Assembly: GCA_943736015.1 (NCBI GenBank)
Contig: OX031066.1
Span: forward strand, 12,652,245-12,716,244
Length of the DNA stretch: 64,000 nt
Source of the DNA: Tridacna crocea
Lineage: Eukaryota; Mollusca; Bivalvia; Cardiida; Cardiidae
Reading direction: 5' to 3'
Part shown: positions 1 to 10,951 of the stretch, in pieces
Layout: each line of letters begins with the position of its first letter
Position numbering within the stretch: position 1 is the first letter of the stretch
Position numbers and translations under genes: made by a program
The notes under the pieces: model-generated
Database searches by the model: none
The model's input: the letters and a program-made list of their open reading frames with translations, nothing else
What the model was told of the DNA's origin: nothing

Positions 1-378
1 GACAAATTGAACAATCAACACAATTTCCTTTTAAAAAGTATGGAAAAAGTTGTAGATGAAAAGGATCAATGGCTAATTTTTCCAACAATATTTTCCAAAG
101 CAGTCGGCATGTAGCATTGTAACTGTCAGAGATGAGAGCAGTCACAGTTATTTTCCTCTCTGATACCAGTATGGGAGAAATATTAAAAGACACCACTGAC
201 TTAGCGTGAGATCAATATCATCAGTCTACATTACCGCTCAGCATCGACAGTCAACTGTAGCGGCAATAATCCTCAAAAACGACAATTACGCTGTATGCAG
301 AGCTGTCCAAGCAAATTAATCCAATCTAAACTTGCTTTGACATTAATCTAATCAACCAAGTTTTGGGCAATCTTTCAT
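1..378. other. no gene or named repeat seen
   Basis: I find no coding stretch, splice-flanked exon or recognised repeat in this part. Confidence 0.4.
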
Positions 379-530
379 TTAACCCTTGGAGGGCCAAATA
401 GATAGGAGACATTATCAGACCAAGGTATTGCAATCTCATTCATTTGGCTATTTTGGCACTAAACAGAATAATATCAGACTGCATAATCTGTACAGTCTGA
501 TCTGAATCTGCACTGTTGCAAATAGAAACT
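379..530 (+). repeat. family D TTAA hairpin element, partial
   Basis: It opens with TTAACCCTTGGAGG and contains the family D hairpin, cagactgcataatctgtaca followed by gtctgatctg, ending near a cactgttgc motif. The right terminal repeat is not clear. Confidence 0.6.
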
Positions 531-603
531 ATACTTATTTTTGGCAATACTGTCTTTTTTCATTCAATAGAAAATCAACTCAAAGTCTACAAAGCTATAG
601 ATC

Positions 604-667
604 AGAAATGAATAAGTGCATGTACCACTAAAATGGGCTCTGTTGATAAATGTGTTTTTAACCCTTT
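604..667 (+). repeat. flank duplicated at 1371-1422
   Basis: About 50 bp, starting aataagtgcatgtac and including ggctctgttgataaatg, recurs at 1371-1422. Both copies run straight into a TTAA-229 element in the same orientation, so the flank and the insertion were probably duplicated together. Confidence 0.75.
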
Positions 668-895
668 TTAACCCTTTACCACACAATGACGACTTTTGAC
701 GACCCTGTGGTAGAAGCCTTTTGAAAACATTGTGGGAAAAGGAGAAAATGCTGGTAACCAGCATTTTCTCCTTTTCCCACAATGTTTTCTACCCTCTTCA
801 AATCAAATTGAGATTTTTCAGTCATATTTATTTTGTTGTCTGCAAATGCTTTCAAATTGGACCACTCTATAAATTTGTCGTTTGGTAAAGAGTTA
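668..895 (-). mobile_element. TTAA-229 subfamily A
   Basis: A near-complete copy with an intact palindrome around 755. The right terminal TTAA has decayed to TTAC. Confidence 0.9.
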
Positions 896-1015
896 CGATT
901 GCCCTTGTTTTTACAGCTCTGAGGTTGGAGACATCTGAAACCACTTTCGAAAAAGGAGAAAATGCTCATAACAAGCATTTCCTCCATTTTCCAGTGTTTT
1001 CTTCCCTAACAGCTA
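896..1015 (-). repeat. TTAA-229 fragment, degenerate
   Basis: A decayed palindrome (gagaaaatgctcataacaag) lies between sequences resembling the short side of subfamily A. Both ends are lost. Confidence 0.5.
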
Positions 1016-1090
1016 AAAGTACCACCTTTTTGGCCACTCTTAATTTGCTATAGATCAGACATGAACTAGAGCCGTCACTAAATGTGACTT

Positions 1091-1376
1091 AATACCCCCA
1101 CCAGCCCTTTGACAGAAAAAAAAGTATCAAGTTCAAGGGGATGTAATTCCTCAACCAGAAAGAGTTGACACTTGAAAATTGCATCTTGCAAATATTCAAT
1201 ATATGATCAATATATATACAATTGAAGGAAAACTGTAGGAGGAATTTGCGACACAAAATTACTGGTATTTTGTACAAAGACGGACAGACTGAAGGACACA
1301 CGGACAGACATACACATGGACAGACAGGCTGATTTTAGTATACCCCCGAAAACATTCGTTTTGCAGGGGCATAATA
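1091..1376 (+). repeat. TACCCC-ended repeat
   Basis: It begins TACCCCCACCAGCCC, has a central CA/GGACAGAC-rich tract (acggacagact, acacggacagac), and ends aggctgattttagtatac, then cccc and a short cgaaaacattcgtttt hairpin. A shorter relative sits at 21007-21151. Confidence 0.65.
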
Positions 1377-1418
1377 AGTGCATGTACTGCTAAAATTGGC
1401 TCTGTTGATAAATGCATT

Positions 1419-1593
1419 TTAACCCTTTTCCAGACAGCCTTTGTTTTTACGGCTCTGAGGTTGAAAACTCACAATGGGTATATTCTCCATTTTCGACATT
1501 GTTTTCTTCCAAAGCAGATAAAAATGCCAATTTTTAGCCCATTCCAGATTTGTCATCTCCATATTCTTTCAATTTCATCTGGTAAAGAGTTCA
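1419..1593 (-). repeat. TTAA-229 subfamily A, decayed
   Basis: The left end TTAACCC and the closing ggtaaagagt are visible. The palindrome has shrunk to a short imperfect remnant, and the unit is about 55 bp shorter than normal. Confidence 0.6.
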
Positions 1594-1605
1594 GCTACAA
1601 AATCA

Positions 1606-1834
1606 TTAACCCATTACCAAACGACAATATTTTAGACTGGTCCAAATTGAAAGCATTTGCAGACGACAAAATAAAAGTGACTAGAAATTTGAAATTTGTT
1701 TTGTGAAGGGAAGAAAACATTGTGGGAAAAGGAGAAAATGCTGGTTACCAGCATTTTCTCCTTTTCCCACAATGTTTTCTAATGGCTTCTTTCTGAGGGG
1801 CGTCAAAAGTAGGGATTGTGTGGTAATGGGATAA
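1606..1834 (+). mobile_element. TTAA-229 subfamily A
   Basis: A 229-bp copy with an intact palindrome. The left TTAA is kept and the right one has become ATAA. Confidence 0.92.
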
Positions 1835-2221
1835 ATGCATTGCACAAGTATTTGTGACCTATTCATGAACCTTAGTTCAAGGCATAAAAGTACAGTACTC
1901 TTATTCTGCCTCCATAAACCAAAATTTCTTCAAACTGGGTGAACAAGAAAAGACCACTTGAGGTGACAGAGCTGAAATAATCTCCAAGTCACTGTAATCT
2001 ATTATAGGCATCCAGAATAATGCAGTTATACTAGTATCTTCCTAACTGGAATGTCACACTCTCAATTCAGTACCATAATTCGTTCCAAGATGGTCGAAAA
2101 AAAAAGAATGGATACTTTACTGTGAATCATTTTTGAAAACAGAAATTATACAAAATGCTACCACACTGACAAAAACTATTTTCAACTTGAAGATATCTAA
2201 AATTTTGTCCCCTGGGAAAGC

Positions 2222-2451
2222 ATTACCTCTTTATCAAACGACAAAATTTTAGACTGGTCAAAATTGAAAGCACTTGCAGACAACAAAATAAACATAACTC
2301 AAAAATTGGAATTTGTTTCCAGGAGGGTAGAAAACATTATGGAAAAAGGAGAAAATGCTGGTTACCCACATTTTCTCCTTTTCCCACAGTGTTTTCAAAA
2401 GGCTTCTATCTCAAGGTCCTTAAAAGTCATGATTATGTGGTCAAGAGTTAA
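2222..2451 (+). mobile_element. TTAA-229 subfamily A
   Basis: The palindrome is present with a few unpaired changes (gctggttacccac). The right TTAA is intact and the left end is TTACC. It is followed at 2452-2560 by a partial second copy that stops after the left palindrome arm. Confidence 0.88.
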
Positions 2452-2799
2452 GACTTGTCCAAATTAATAGGAATAACAAATTAACAATACAAGATGGCTT
2501 AAATGGTGGAATTTGTCATTAACAGGGTTAAAAATATTGTGGGAAAAAGGAAACAGAGGGCCCTGTATCACTCCACTGGCTAATAAATAATAACACTATA
2601 CGCTAAATATTACAATACTTGGCCATTTTGTTTCAAACTTGAAGACATACTAAATTTTTTCTATAAAATCCGAGAAAGTTATGATCCCCAGGCATAGCCC
2701 TTTTTCTCCACAAAGCTATAATTACTTGAATCCTGGTGAAGGTCCACACGATAAAGCCCAATATCAAATACATGTACTAGTAATACAGGTCTAGAAAGT

Positions 2800-3672
2800 G
2801 TGGTTATAAACAAGAAGATTTTCAAAGATTCCTAAATAAACATCAGACCAATGAGGCAGAGCTAAATTTAGTAGCCCTTGGTCTTATAATGGTTACTAGG
2901 CGTAATGGCTAAATACAATTAGATTTTTTTAAGTTTTCCAAATACAAGCCCATGTAAAACTTGTGACCCCATGGGAAGAGACCAAATTTGACCCCACGGC
3001 TACAATTTGGGCACCCTTTGTAGAAGACTCATTTGATAAAGCTACATACCAAAGGTAGCTCTAGGCCTAATCCCTAGGTAATGGAAGATTTTCAAAATGT
3101 TCCCTGTAGTAAGCCCATATAAAACTTGTGTCCCTGGGACCAGGCCAAATTTGAACCCAGGGCTACAGTTTGGGCATTCTAGGTAGACACCCACTTGATG
3201 AATATACATGCCAAATTTGGTAGCCCTAGGCCCTATACCTAGGTACCAGAGGGATGTTAAAGTTATCCCTATATAAGCCCATATAAAACTTGTGACCCCC
3301 GGGGCGGGACCAATTTTGACCCCAGGGCTATTATTTGAAGGTACATGGTAGAGGTCCACTAGATAAAGCTACATGCAAAATTTGGAAGCCCTTAGCATTA
3401 TTGTTTCAAAGAAGAAGATTTTAAAGATTTTCAATATTTTTCAGTTTTGTTGCCATGGCAACCAGGGTTTTTAAAGGAATCAAATTCTTTCAAGGAATTC
3501 TAAAGAGGACCATGGCAGGATCATTTCTGTGAAGTTTCATTAAAATTGGATGGGTAGTTTCAGAGAAGAAGATGTTTGAAATAAAAGTTAATGCACACAC
3601 GGACGGCCAGACACCCACACGGACGCACAACGGACACCAGGCCATGACATAAGCCACGCTGGCCTTTGGCAA
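2800..3672. repeat. interspersed repeat with ~165-bp internal tandem units
   Basis: Three units begin aagccca(t/g)(g/a)taaaacttgtg at 2946, 3111 and 3275, so the spacing is 165 and 164 bp. After these comes a conserved tail containing ttgccatggcaaccag, the block aaattggatgggtagtttca, a cacacggacggcc tract and the end ccaggccatgacataagcc. A shorter copy of the same tail is at 42120-42412. I take it for a molluscan retroposon tail, and its class is uncertain. Confidence 0.65.
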
Positions 3673-3682
3673 ATGGAGCTAA

Positions 3683-3779
3683 TGATGCTGGTTACAAGCA
3701 TTTTCTCCTTTTTCCCATGGTATTTCTAAAGCTTTCTTACTTAGGATTGCTAAAATCAGGATGGTGTGGTAAAGGTTAA
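3683..3779 (+). repeat. TTAA-229 subfamily A, right half
   Basis: Only part of the palindrome and the short side remain. The left half is replaced by the end of the preceding repeat. Confidence 0.75.
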
Positions 3780-3837
3780 AGTGTCATACAAACAACCTGA
3801 TCAATGAAATAAAAAAGTTACTGTATACAGAGTTCTA

Positions 3838-4138
3838 TCTTTTTTGAATGGTTTATTTATTGCATGGTTTTAGTTACATTGCTGGGGCCAGTGCACCTAT
3901 CCATGCTTCTCAAAAGTACTCCATACAATATTCATTCCAAACCACAGACTGCTTTTCCATCCAACCATTCTCAAAACACCTGTCAGGGGTGAGAGAGGGA
4001 TCAATCCTGTCACAATGACTATAGACAATCCTTGGAGACAAACTTGCTGGGCTGGTGATCAAACCATTGACCTCCTGGCCTCAAAAATGCTATCAAATGA
4101 GCTAAAGGGCTTGGTGCTACCCCAGCCAAAAATTTTAT
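3838..4138 (-). mobile_element. tRNA-derived SINE
   Basis: Read on the minus strand, an A-box-like tagctcatttgatagc (4089-4104) is followed by a B-box-like ggtttgatcac (4055-4065), at the spacing found in tRNA-derived RNA polymerase III promoters. The body then runs for about 200 bp to a 3' end rich in aaataaataaacc. Its 5' end touches the next TTAA-229 copy. The family is not identified. Confidence 0.7.
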
Positions 4139-4140
4139 CC

Positions 4141-4365
4141 TTAACTCTTTACCAAACGACAAAATTTTAGATAAGTCCAAATTGAACGCATTTGCAAACA
4201 AAAAAAAAATAACCCGACTCAAAAATTGAAACTTGTTCTCTGGGGGGATAAAACATTGTGGGTAAAGCAGAAAATGCTCCAGCATTTTCTGCTTTTCCAA
4301 CAATGTTTTCAAAAGGCTTCTTTCTCAGAGTCGTCAAAACCCAGGCTTGTTTGGTAAAGAGTTAG
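4141..4365 (+). mobile_element. TTAA-229 subfamily A
   Basis: The palindrome lacks its central ggt-acc bases and reads aaaatgct-cc-agcatttt. Both arms carry the same change, gcag facing ctgc. Confidence 0.9.
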
Positions 4366-4746
4366 TTAACTCACACCTATACTAGTAATACTGTTCACTT
4401 GCATCAAGAACCAAAATCTCTGTGCTACTTCTTTACTTACCAACAAATGGCACATCTAATGCCTTTTGACACAAAATGTCCCTCCTATTTTGCTAACATG
4501 GACAAAAATTCTCGCCCAAGTCAAAAAGCATTTCATGAGTGACTTCAGATAATAATTATCTCAAAAGGTTCCCATGTGACACTGGCAAACATGACCAAAA
4601 ACAATCCACTCTGGCATCAAAGGGAATTGGGGTTGTAAATATCATTTCTAATTTTACCCATTACCACACACCAACAATACTACACTATTCCATTTCAAAA
4701 GTACTTGGATGACAAAATGTTGCTGCTGAAATGTTGATATTTGTTT

Positions 4747-4970
4747 TTAACCAATTACCAAGCAATCCCTACTTTTGACGAGAAAAACCTTTAGAAAACA
4801 TTGTGGGAAAAGGAGAAAATGCTGGTAACCAACATTTTCTCCTTTTCCCCCAATGTTTTTTACCCTGTCAAACACAGAAATCACCATTTCTGCATTATGA
4901 ATTTGTCATTTTCAATTATGCTTCAAATGAAGTCCATTCCAAAATTTCATCCTTTGAATGAAGGGCTAAC
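4747..4970 (-). repeat. TTAA-229 subfamily A, decayed right side
   Basis: The left end and palindrome are clear. The 140-bp side is only weakly recognisable. Confidence 0.75.
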
Positions 4971-5394
4971 CGATTTCCGTAAAAATCTGCTGGAGACGCC
5001 ATTTTTTTCAAATTTTTGGGCAAGAGTAATTATTGCCTTTTGACTGCTTCTTTTTCTTAAGTTTTTTTTTCATTACCATACAAACCACAATTTCCTATCC
5101 ATTAAATCCTTGTTCTTTGATCAACTTGGATTTCTCTGTTACCCTTAACCACACAATCTCGCAATTTCACGGAAAAACATGTTTTGAAAAGTGTGCGATT
5201 GTTTGATCTGTATTGGAGTTTAATTCCATTTTAACATCTATGGTCATATCATGGTGGTAAATGACACACACATGTGTTTCCTGCCTATCTCACGCCAGTA
5301 CTGACACAACTTTCTTTCCATAGCCACTCACTACTCTTCTCACGTGCATCAGAGGTGAGAGGTGCAAAAATCGCCGGAAAGAAAACGGAAAGAA

Positions 5395-5465
5395 AAAGGT
5401 GCTAGAAAAGGAGAAAGTGCTAGTTACAAGCTTTTCTGCCTTTCCTGAAATGTTTTCTCTCCTTT
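5395..5465 (-). repeat. TTAA-229 palindrome remnant
   Basis: The core agaaaaggagaaagtgctag faces agcttttctgcctttcctg. The flanks are not recognisable. Confidence 0.5.
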
Positions 5466-5497
5466 CCATGATACCTTGTACAATGTGAGCCATCTCA

Positions 5498-5725
5498 TTT
5501 CCCATTATCACACAATCCCTACTTTTGACGCCCCTGAGAAAAAAACATTTAGAAAACATTGTGGGAAAAGGAGAAAATGCTGGTAACCAGCATTTTCTCC
5601 TTTCCCCACAATGTTTTCTACCCTTCACAATATAGATTTCAAATTTTCGGTCACTTTTATTTTGTCGTCTGCCAATGCTTTCAATTTGGGCAAACCTAAA
5701 ATTTTGCCGTTTGCTAATGAGTTAA
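5498..5725 (-). mobile_element. TTAA-229 subfamily A
   Basis: Nearly full length with an intact palindrome. The right TTAA is kept and the left TTAA has become TTTC. Confidence 0.92.
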
Positions 5726-5814
5726 CTTGGACATGGCCAAAGCTTTGTTATATGGTAAAAGAGCAAATGGGCCAAAGTATTTGCTTGTAATAGGCATTTT
5801 GCTGCTCTTTTTCC

Positions 5815-6054
5815 CTAACTCTTTACCAAATGGCAAAAAAATTTAGACTTGTCCAGTCACTCCAAATTGACAGCATTTGCAGAGGATAAATTAAATGTGA
5901 CTCAAAAACTAAAATTTCTATTTGGAAGTTTTGAAAACATTGTGGGAAAAGGAGAAAATGCTGGTTACCAGCATTTTCTCCTTTTCCAACAATGTTTTCT
6001 AAAGCTTTCTTTCTCAAGGTCATTAAAACTCGGGACTGTGTGGTAAAGAGTTAA
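5815..6054 (+). mobile_element. TTAA-229 subfamily A
   Basis: Full element with a small insertion near the left end (tccagtcactcc). The palindrome is intact except for one change in the right arm (ccaac). Confidence 0.9.
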
Positions 6055-6631
6055 AGATCTGGTGTTATTACAGCAATGGTTTCTGAATGCAATGGTACAT
6101 ATAGTTTACTACAGGTTTAGCTCCTTTTCAGACTTAATGCTTAGCTATCATTTGTTAATATATAAACCATAATATAAGCTGAAGTGTTCCATTATCTAAA
6201 TCCTTGATGACAAAAAAAGGAAAGAAAATTAATCATATTAAAAAAAAAAACACCACAAAACCAAGAAACCAATCATAAAACCCAGCACAAATATCCAAAT
6301 ATTCAACCAATCATAAACTCTGTCACAAATGTCCAAACATTGCATGCAGAAAGCAATAAACCTAGGACGGGTCAGTAAATTGCACTTATGGCTGATGGCT
6401 CGTTTTCAAAGACACTGTCTTTGAAATGGTTTCCAATAACATTAATGTCAAACATAGACCTCTCTAAGTAAAGACACTGAGCCCTGGGGATGCAAACAGA
6501 CAGACGGTGTCAAATAAAAGAACATCAGTAACAATGGCTCTTGCATGCAGCCCGTCATCTAGCTACCGAAGGTGTTCATCATTCAGTTAGTGTCGAACTC
6601 CTTGGAGGACGTCAGAAAAATGCTGTACCCT
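6055..6631. other. no gene seen
   Basis: AT-rich sequence with a short A run at 6240-6250. No exon signal is convincing. Confidence 0.4.
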
Positions 6632-6840
6632 TTAACTGTTAAGTGAATAAATAACCTTTACTTTTTTACTGGCTACAAATATAGTTCCAATCACGATGAA
6701 GAGACATTTCAGTTATAATCTAGAATATAAGAGTGGACAGTGGACAGTGTAGATCAAAGATCAGACTGCACATTCTGTGCAATCTGATCTCTGATCTACA
6801 CTGTCCATGAAAGCTTCTTTGATCATCAAGATTATGGAAA
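6632..6840 (+). repeat. family D hairpin element
   Basis: A strong hairpin at about 6742-6810 consists of cagtgtagatcaaagatcag, then actgcacattctgtgc, then aatctgatctctgatctaca ctgtcc. It is the clearest family D hairpin in the window. The ends are blurred. Confidence 0.65.
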
Positions 6841-6997
6841 GAGATAAGCTGCAAAGTGAATGAATAGACTTTATCCCTGGGTGTAAAACAATTTGAATAC
6901 TGTCATTTTGAGGCCACTATAGATCAGAATAATGCAGCATGTCATACAGAGTAAATCCAAAAGCAAAATTGTACATCTTTGTACTATTATATTATCT

Positions 6998-7228
6998 TTA
7001 ACCCTATACCAAACAATCAGACGATTTAACAAACATAGGTAGGAAGGTTTTTGAAAACATTGTGGGAAAAGAAAAAAATGCTGGTATTTTACCAACATTT
7101 TCCTGTTTTCCGACAATGTTGTCTAACAAAACCCAAAACAAAACCAATCCTTAGTAACATCTAAAATGTTCTGTGCAACTGCTCTCAATCTGGATAGTCT
7201 AACATTTTGTGGTCTGGTAAATTGAATG
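6998..7228 (-). repeat. TTAA-229 subfamily A, decayed
   Basis: The left TTAA is present. The palindrome has extra bases at its centre (ggtattttacc) and several unpaired changes. Confidence 0.75.
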
Positions 7229-7230
7229 GT

Positions 7231-7318
7231 TATCAGCTTTTCTCCTTGTCCCACAATGTTTTCTAAAGGCTTCTTTCTCAGGGTCGTCAAAAGTAGGGAT
7301 TGTGTGGTAATGGGTAAA
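7231..7318 (+). repeat. TTAA-229 subfamily A, right half
   Basis: The right palindrome arm and short side remain, ending ggtaatgggtaa. It follows the previous copy without a gap. Confidence 0.8.
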
Positions 7319-7324
7319 GTTGTG

Positions 7325-7635
7325 ACCTATGGCCTTCACCAAACATCAAAGTTTTTGACCTATCCTAAGTGAAAGCATTTTCACACAACAGCTTGAATCA
7401 GTAGCTTACTACAAGTATTTTCCCCTCTTCCCACAATGTTTTCAGAATTTTCTTTTTAACCCTTATCCCGCCGATTAAAAATTGTCAACACAAAACTACT
7501 TTGCGGAATGTAAGGTAATTGGGCTGGGCTGTGCAGGCTGATTTTGCTATACACTCTCCGCAGAAGTCATCCATGGTCGCGAACGGCAGGATAAGGGTTA
7601 AGGGCCTTTCTGACATGAGACTGTTTGGTTATGAT
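7325..7635 (+). repeat. decayed TTAA-229 copy split by a 138-bp element
   Basis: The left part keeps a weak palindrome ending cccacaatgttttcagaa. After the insertion at 7456-7601 the sequence resumes as gggcctttctgacatgagac and ends tttggtta, which matches the short side of subfamily A. Confidence 0.6.
7456..7601. mobile_element. 138-bp TTAA element with inverted ends
   Basis: A TTAA flanks each side. The inner ends are CCCTTATCCCGCCG on the left and CGGCAGGATAAGGG on the right, which are inverse with 13 of 14 matches. It encodes no protein. It is inserted in a decayed TTAA-229 copy. The TTAA target and CCCTT start fit piggyBac-type mobilisation. Confidence 0.85.
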
Positions 7636-7677
7636 TCATAGGCAACTTTAAACATTTTGAAAAGAACTTATCACTTG

Positions 7678-7910
7678 TTAACTCTTTACCATACAATCCT
7701 GACTTTGAACAACCCCGAGAAAAAAACAGTTTGAAAACATTGTGTGAAAAGGAGAAAATGCTGGCAGCCAGCATTTTCTCCTTTTCCCACAATGTTTTTC
7801 ATCCCATCAAAGACAGAAATAATCATTTTAGCAAACTTTTAAAATGTCTCCTGCAAGTGTGTTCAATGTAGTCCTGTCTTGTAATGTTTTATTGTTTGTT
7901 ACAGAGTTAA
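7678..7910 (-). mobile_element. TTAA-229 subfamily A
   Basis: Both TTAA ends are present and the palindrome is intact apart from one or two bases. Confidence 0.93.
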
Positions 7911-8462
7911 GAGTCAACCATGCATTCATTTTGCTTATGCCAAAGATTATTCATAAAACTATGAATATTTAAATATCTGCGTGAAAAATACACCCTAAAT
8001 GACACATTTGAAAACAATATGACAAATACACTGGACAATCAGACTACACAATTTCTCATTCTCTCTAATCATGTAGGCGTCGTGCATAAAACGACAGGTC
8101 TACGGGATTACCTCATTTCTTTAACACCAATTACCATGTAAATTCGTTCAGCAGTTAGATTTGTACTTGTCAGATGCGGGTGTCAAATAGTTTACATCTA
8201 TCAAAACTCCTGTCCTGATGGAAAACCCATAAACATGGTCTATGAAGAATATCTCTGTCAATTTCTATCTGCCCAATTCTCCGCAAAATTCGTAATCGTA
8301 CCGACAAATGAACATCACTGGCACCAATGGGAATTTCTAAATGTGCGACCTTTTATACGAGCATGGGGCTTGACAAATTTGAGTATTTGTCAAAACCGTA
8401 ATTGGTCTTCTTAGATCATTAGCTCAAATCAATCAAAGTTGGGGAACCAGAATATTCCTTAT
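7911..8462. other. no gene seen
   Basis: Unique-looking sequence with moderate GC. I could not find an open frame with splice sites. Confidence 0.4.
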
Positions 8463-8486
8463 TAACTCTTTACCAGGAGACAACAT

Positions 8487-8715
8487 TTAACCCATTACCA
8501 CACAATCCCGACTTTCAACGACCCTGATAAGGAAAGCTTTTGAAAAAATTGTGGGAAAAGGAGAAAATGCTGGTAACCAGCATTTTCTCCTTTTCCCACA
8601 ATGTTTTCAACCCTCCCAAGGTCAAAATTCAATTTTTGATTCACATTTATTTTGTCGTCTGCAAATGCTTTCAATTTGGACCAGTCTAAAGTTTTGTCAT
8701 GTGCTAAAGAGTTAA
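8487..8715 (-). mobile_element. TTAA-229 subfamily A
   Basis: An exact 229-bp unit with an intact palindrome. It is preceded at 8463-8486 by a 24-bp scrap of another copy's left end (TTAACTCTTTACCAggagac) and followed directly by TTAA and a plus-oriented copy, giving TTAATTAA at the join. Confidence 0.93.
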
Positions 8716-8932
8716 TTAACCCTTTACCTTTAGTTTGGTCCAGTTTGAAAGTAATTGCAGACAACAAAATAAACATGGTACAAATAATGAGATTTGCTTC
8801 AGACAGTCTAGAAAACATTATTGGAAAAATAAAAAAATGCTGATTATCAGCTTTTTATCCTTCTCCCGCAATGTTTTCAAAAGGCCAACTTCTCAGGGTC
8901 ATTCAAACTTGGAATTGTGTGGTAAAGGCTTA
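8716..8932 (+). repeat. TTAA-229 subfamily A, diverged
   Basis: The left end lacks about 15 bp after TTAACCCTTTACC. The palindrome centre reads gctgattatcagc, changed on both arms relative to the consensus. The right end has decayed. Confidence 0.8.
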
Positions 8933-9085
8933 CCCTTTGACAAACACTCCAGTTCTTGAGCAACCCTCAGAATGAAATCTTTTAAAAACATTTTGAAAAT
9001 GTAATAGGTAAAGAAAATACTGGTTATCACCATTTTCTTAAATATCTTCTGACCTTCCACAGACAAATCTTATCTCTTGAGATGA
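8930..9085 (-). repeat. TTAA-229 subfamily A fragment
   Basis: A decayed left end and palindrome. The 140-bp side is truncated by the next copy. Confidence 0.6.
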
Positions 9086-9086
9086 T

Positions 9087-9319
9087 TTAACTCTTTACCA
9101 AATGACACAATTTTAGACTGGTCCAAATTGAAAGCATTTGCAGATGACAAAATAAAAAGTGACTAAAAATTTGATATAGGTTTTGGGAAGGGAAGAAAAC
9201 ATTGTTGGAAAAGGAGAAAATGCTGGTTACCAGCATTTTCTCCTTTTCCCACAATGTTTTCAAAAGGCTTCTTTCTCAAGGTCGTAAAAAAAAGAGGGGA
9301 TTGTTTGGTAAAAGGTTAA
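9087..9319 (+). mobile_element. TTAA-229 subfamily A
   Basis: Both TTAA ends and the palindrome are intact. Small insertions lengthen it to 233 bp. Confidence 0.93.
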
Positions 9320-9591
9320 AATTTGTCATCTGTATATTTTTGAATTTGGAAGAGTGCAGACTGATCTTTGTTCTATGCTATCCACTTTCCTGAAACAATG
9401 CAGACTTTTCTTTTTCTTATTTGCATCAAAACACTTTCCCACATGTAAAACACAAAATTTGCAAATGAGAATACAAGTCATGTTTATCTAATTTTTATAA
9501 CACATTCTTTATTTCAGCACTATGAGAGATGAAAATTCACAGAAAGTAGTGATGAGTGCAAAATGTGCATCACACATGTTTGACGTCAAAC

Positions 9592-9693
9592 CTTTTTGGG
9601 AGACGAGTTTGAAGATTTTTGCGTCCTGGTCGGTGATTTGTCTGGGAGCATATTCTTGGACTTCGGAGCTTTCTTCATTTTAATCTTAGAGAG
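9592..9693 (-). CDS. candidate internal exon, possibly centlein
   Basis: On the minus strand a pyrimidine-rich stretch ending tatgtctag precedes a 102-bp open stretch of exactly 34 codons. It is rich in lysine, serine and proline (KKAPKSKN, then KSPTRTQKSSNSSPKK) and is followed by GTTTGA as a weak donor. The codon pattern is clean and the phase fits the preceding centlein exon, which ends on a whole codon. Human centlein has lysine/serine/proline-rich linkers, but I cannot align this one. It could be a separate gene or chance. Confidence 0.35.
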
Positions 9694-9755
9694 CTAGACA
9701 TAGATGAAAGCTTCAGACATTATACTGTCTAATAAAATCCTTTACCATACAAACA

Positions 9756-9968
9756 TTAACTCATTACCAAATGACAATATCTTAGGCCTGACCAAACTGA
9801 AAGCATTGGCAGACTACAAAATAAAAGTGAATGAAAATTTGAAATTTGTTTTGTGAAGGGTAGAAAACATAGTGGGAAAAGAAGAAAATGCTGATTACCA
9901 GCATTTTCTCCTTTTCCCACGATGTTTTCTACAGGCTTCTTTCCCAGTATTGAGTGGTAATGGGTTAA
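9756..9968 (+). mobile_element. TTAA-229 subfamily A
   Basis: Both TTAA ends are present. About 16 bp is missing from the short side. Each palindrome arm carries one private change. Confidence 0.9.
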
Positions 9969-10084
9969 GTCTTTAGTCCCATAATTTTTTCTCAGCTGTT
10001 GACAGCTATTGAAACCATTATGGGAAAAGAAGCAACATGTAGTAACAGCTGATTTCTTTTCTTGATATTACCCACATGATTATA

Positions 10085-10285
10085 GTTCTTTACCAAACAA
10101 ACAGAGTTTTTATGCCTGAGAAAAGAGGCTTTTTAAAACATTGTAGTAGAAAACAAAATTTTGGTAACCAGCATTTTTTCCTATTTCTACTGTTTTCTAT
10201 CCTTCTCAGTAGACAAACTATTTTAGCTACTTTCAAACTGATGTTTGCACCTGCTTTGAATCTGAAAGGGTTTAGAATTTAGTTA
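10085..10285 (-). repeat. TTAA-229 subfamily A, decayed
   Basis: The palindrome is eroded (aacattgtagtagaaaac facing gtttctactgttttc) and the element is shortened. Its right TTAA is also the left boundary of the 545-bp element. Confidence 0.65.
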
Positions 10286-10830
10286 AAGGTGGCCCTTCAG
10301 ATTTTGGGACGAAAATTTAACAAGAATACAAAAAAATCATCCTTATACTCCAAAAGCCTTATGATTTTCATTCATAACACCCGAGCAGTCGAAATCCATC
10401 TGACAACATGAGAAATTAGAGATTTACTTCAGCCCAGTTCGATACCGACGGGAAACACGGTCTATTTTTAGATAAGCAACTCGCTCATTTACACACCGAA
10501 AATGTACAGACGAAGCTTCAAACATAGCGCCCAAAGAGGACATTATGGAAAATAATTACATGTTTGTCATTTTATGGAATTTCAGAGTCATTAGACACGT
10601 GCCAGTCACTTAACCTTCCCACAATGCTTTTTTAAAATTTTTGGCGGGAAATCTAAAAATAGCTTAAGAGGCTACGTAGCCTTTTAAGGGAATACCATCA
10701 AAAAAATTTTTTTTCGTAATTTTATGATTCTTAATTATTGATGATTTGTATTGTTTTTTCATATAAATTTCAGTGATATATATATATTTTAATTTGGTGA
10801 GATGTGAAAATTCTAAATACCCACCTTTAA
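10282..10830 (+). mobile_element. ~545-bp non-autonomous element, copy 1
   Basis: The ends are TTAAAGGTGGCC on the left and ACCCACCTTTAA on the right, giving inverted ends of about 10 bp. Internal landmarks are cagattttgggacgaaaatt, a block containing agaggctacgtagcc, a long T run near 10710, and aatttggtgagatgtgaaaa. An inverted copy lies at 24857-25397 and a stub at 46433-46488. No coding capacity is seen. Confidence 0.75.
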
Positions 10831-10951
10831 ATGTCACAGATTTAAAAGAAAAACCAGTTTTGCCTTTTTTTCAAATGTGACTCAGTTGCCTTACTTGTAT
10901 TGGTTAACTCTTTCCCCAAATGCCAATATTTTAAACTGGCCCAATATTAAT

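Noticed and set aside
3838-4138. tRNA gene
   Set aside because: A- and B-box-like motifs are present but no cloverleaf forms and a long non-tRNA body follows, so it is a SINE. The same applies to 40925-41090.
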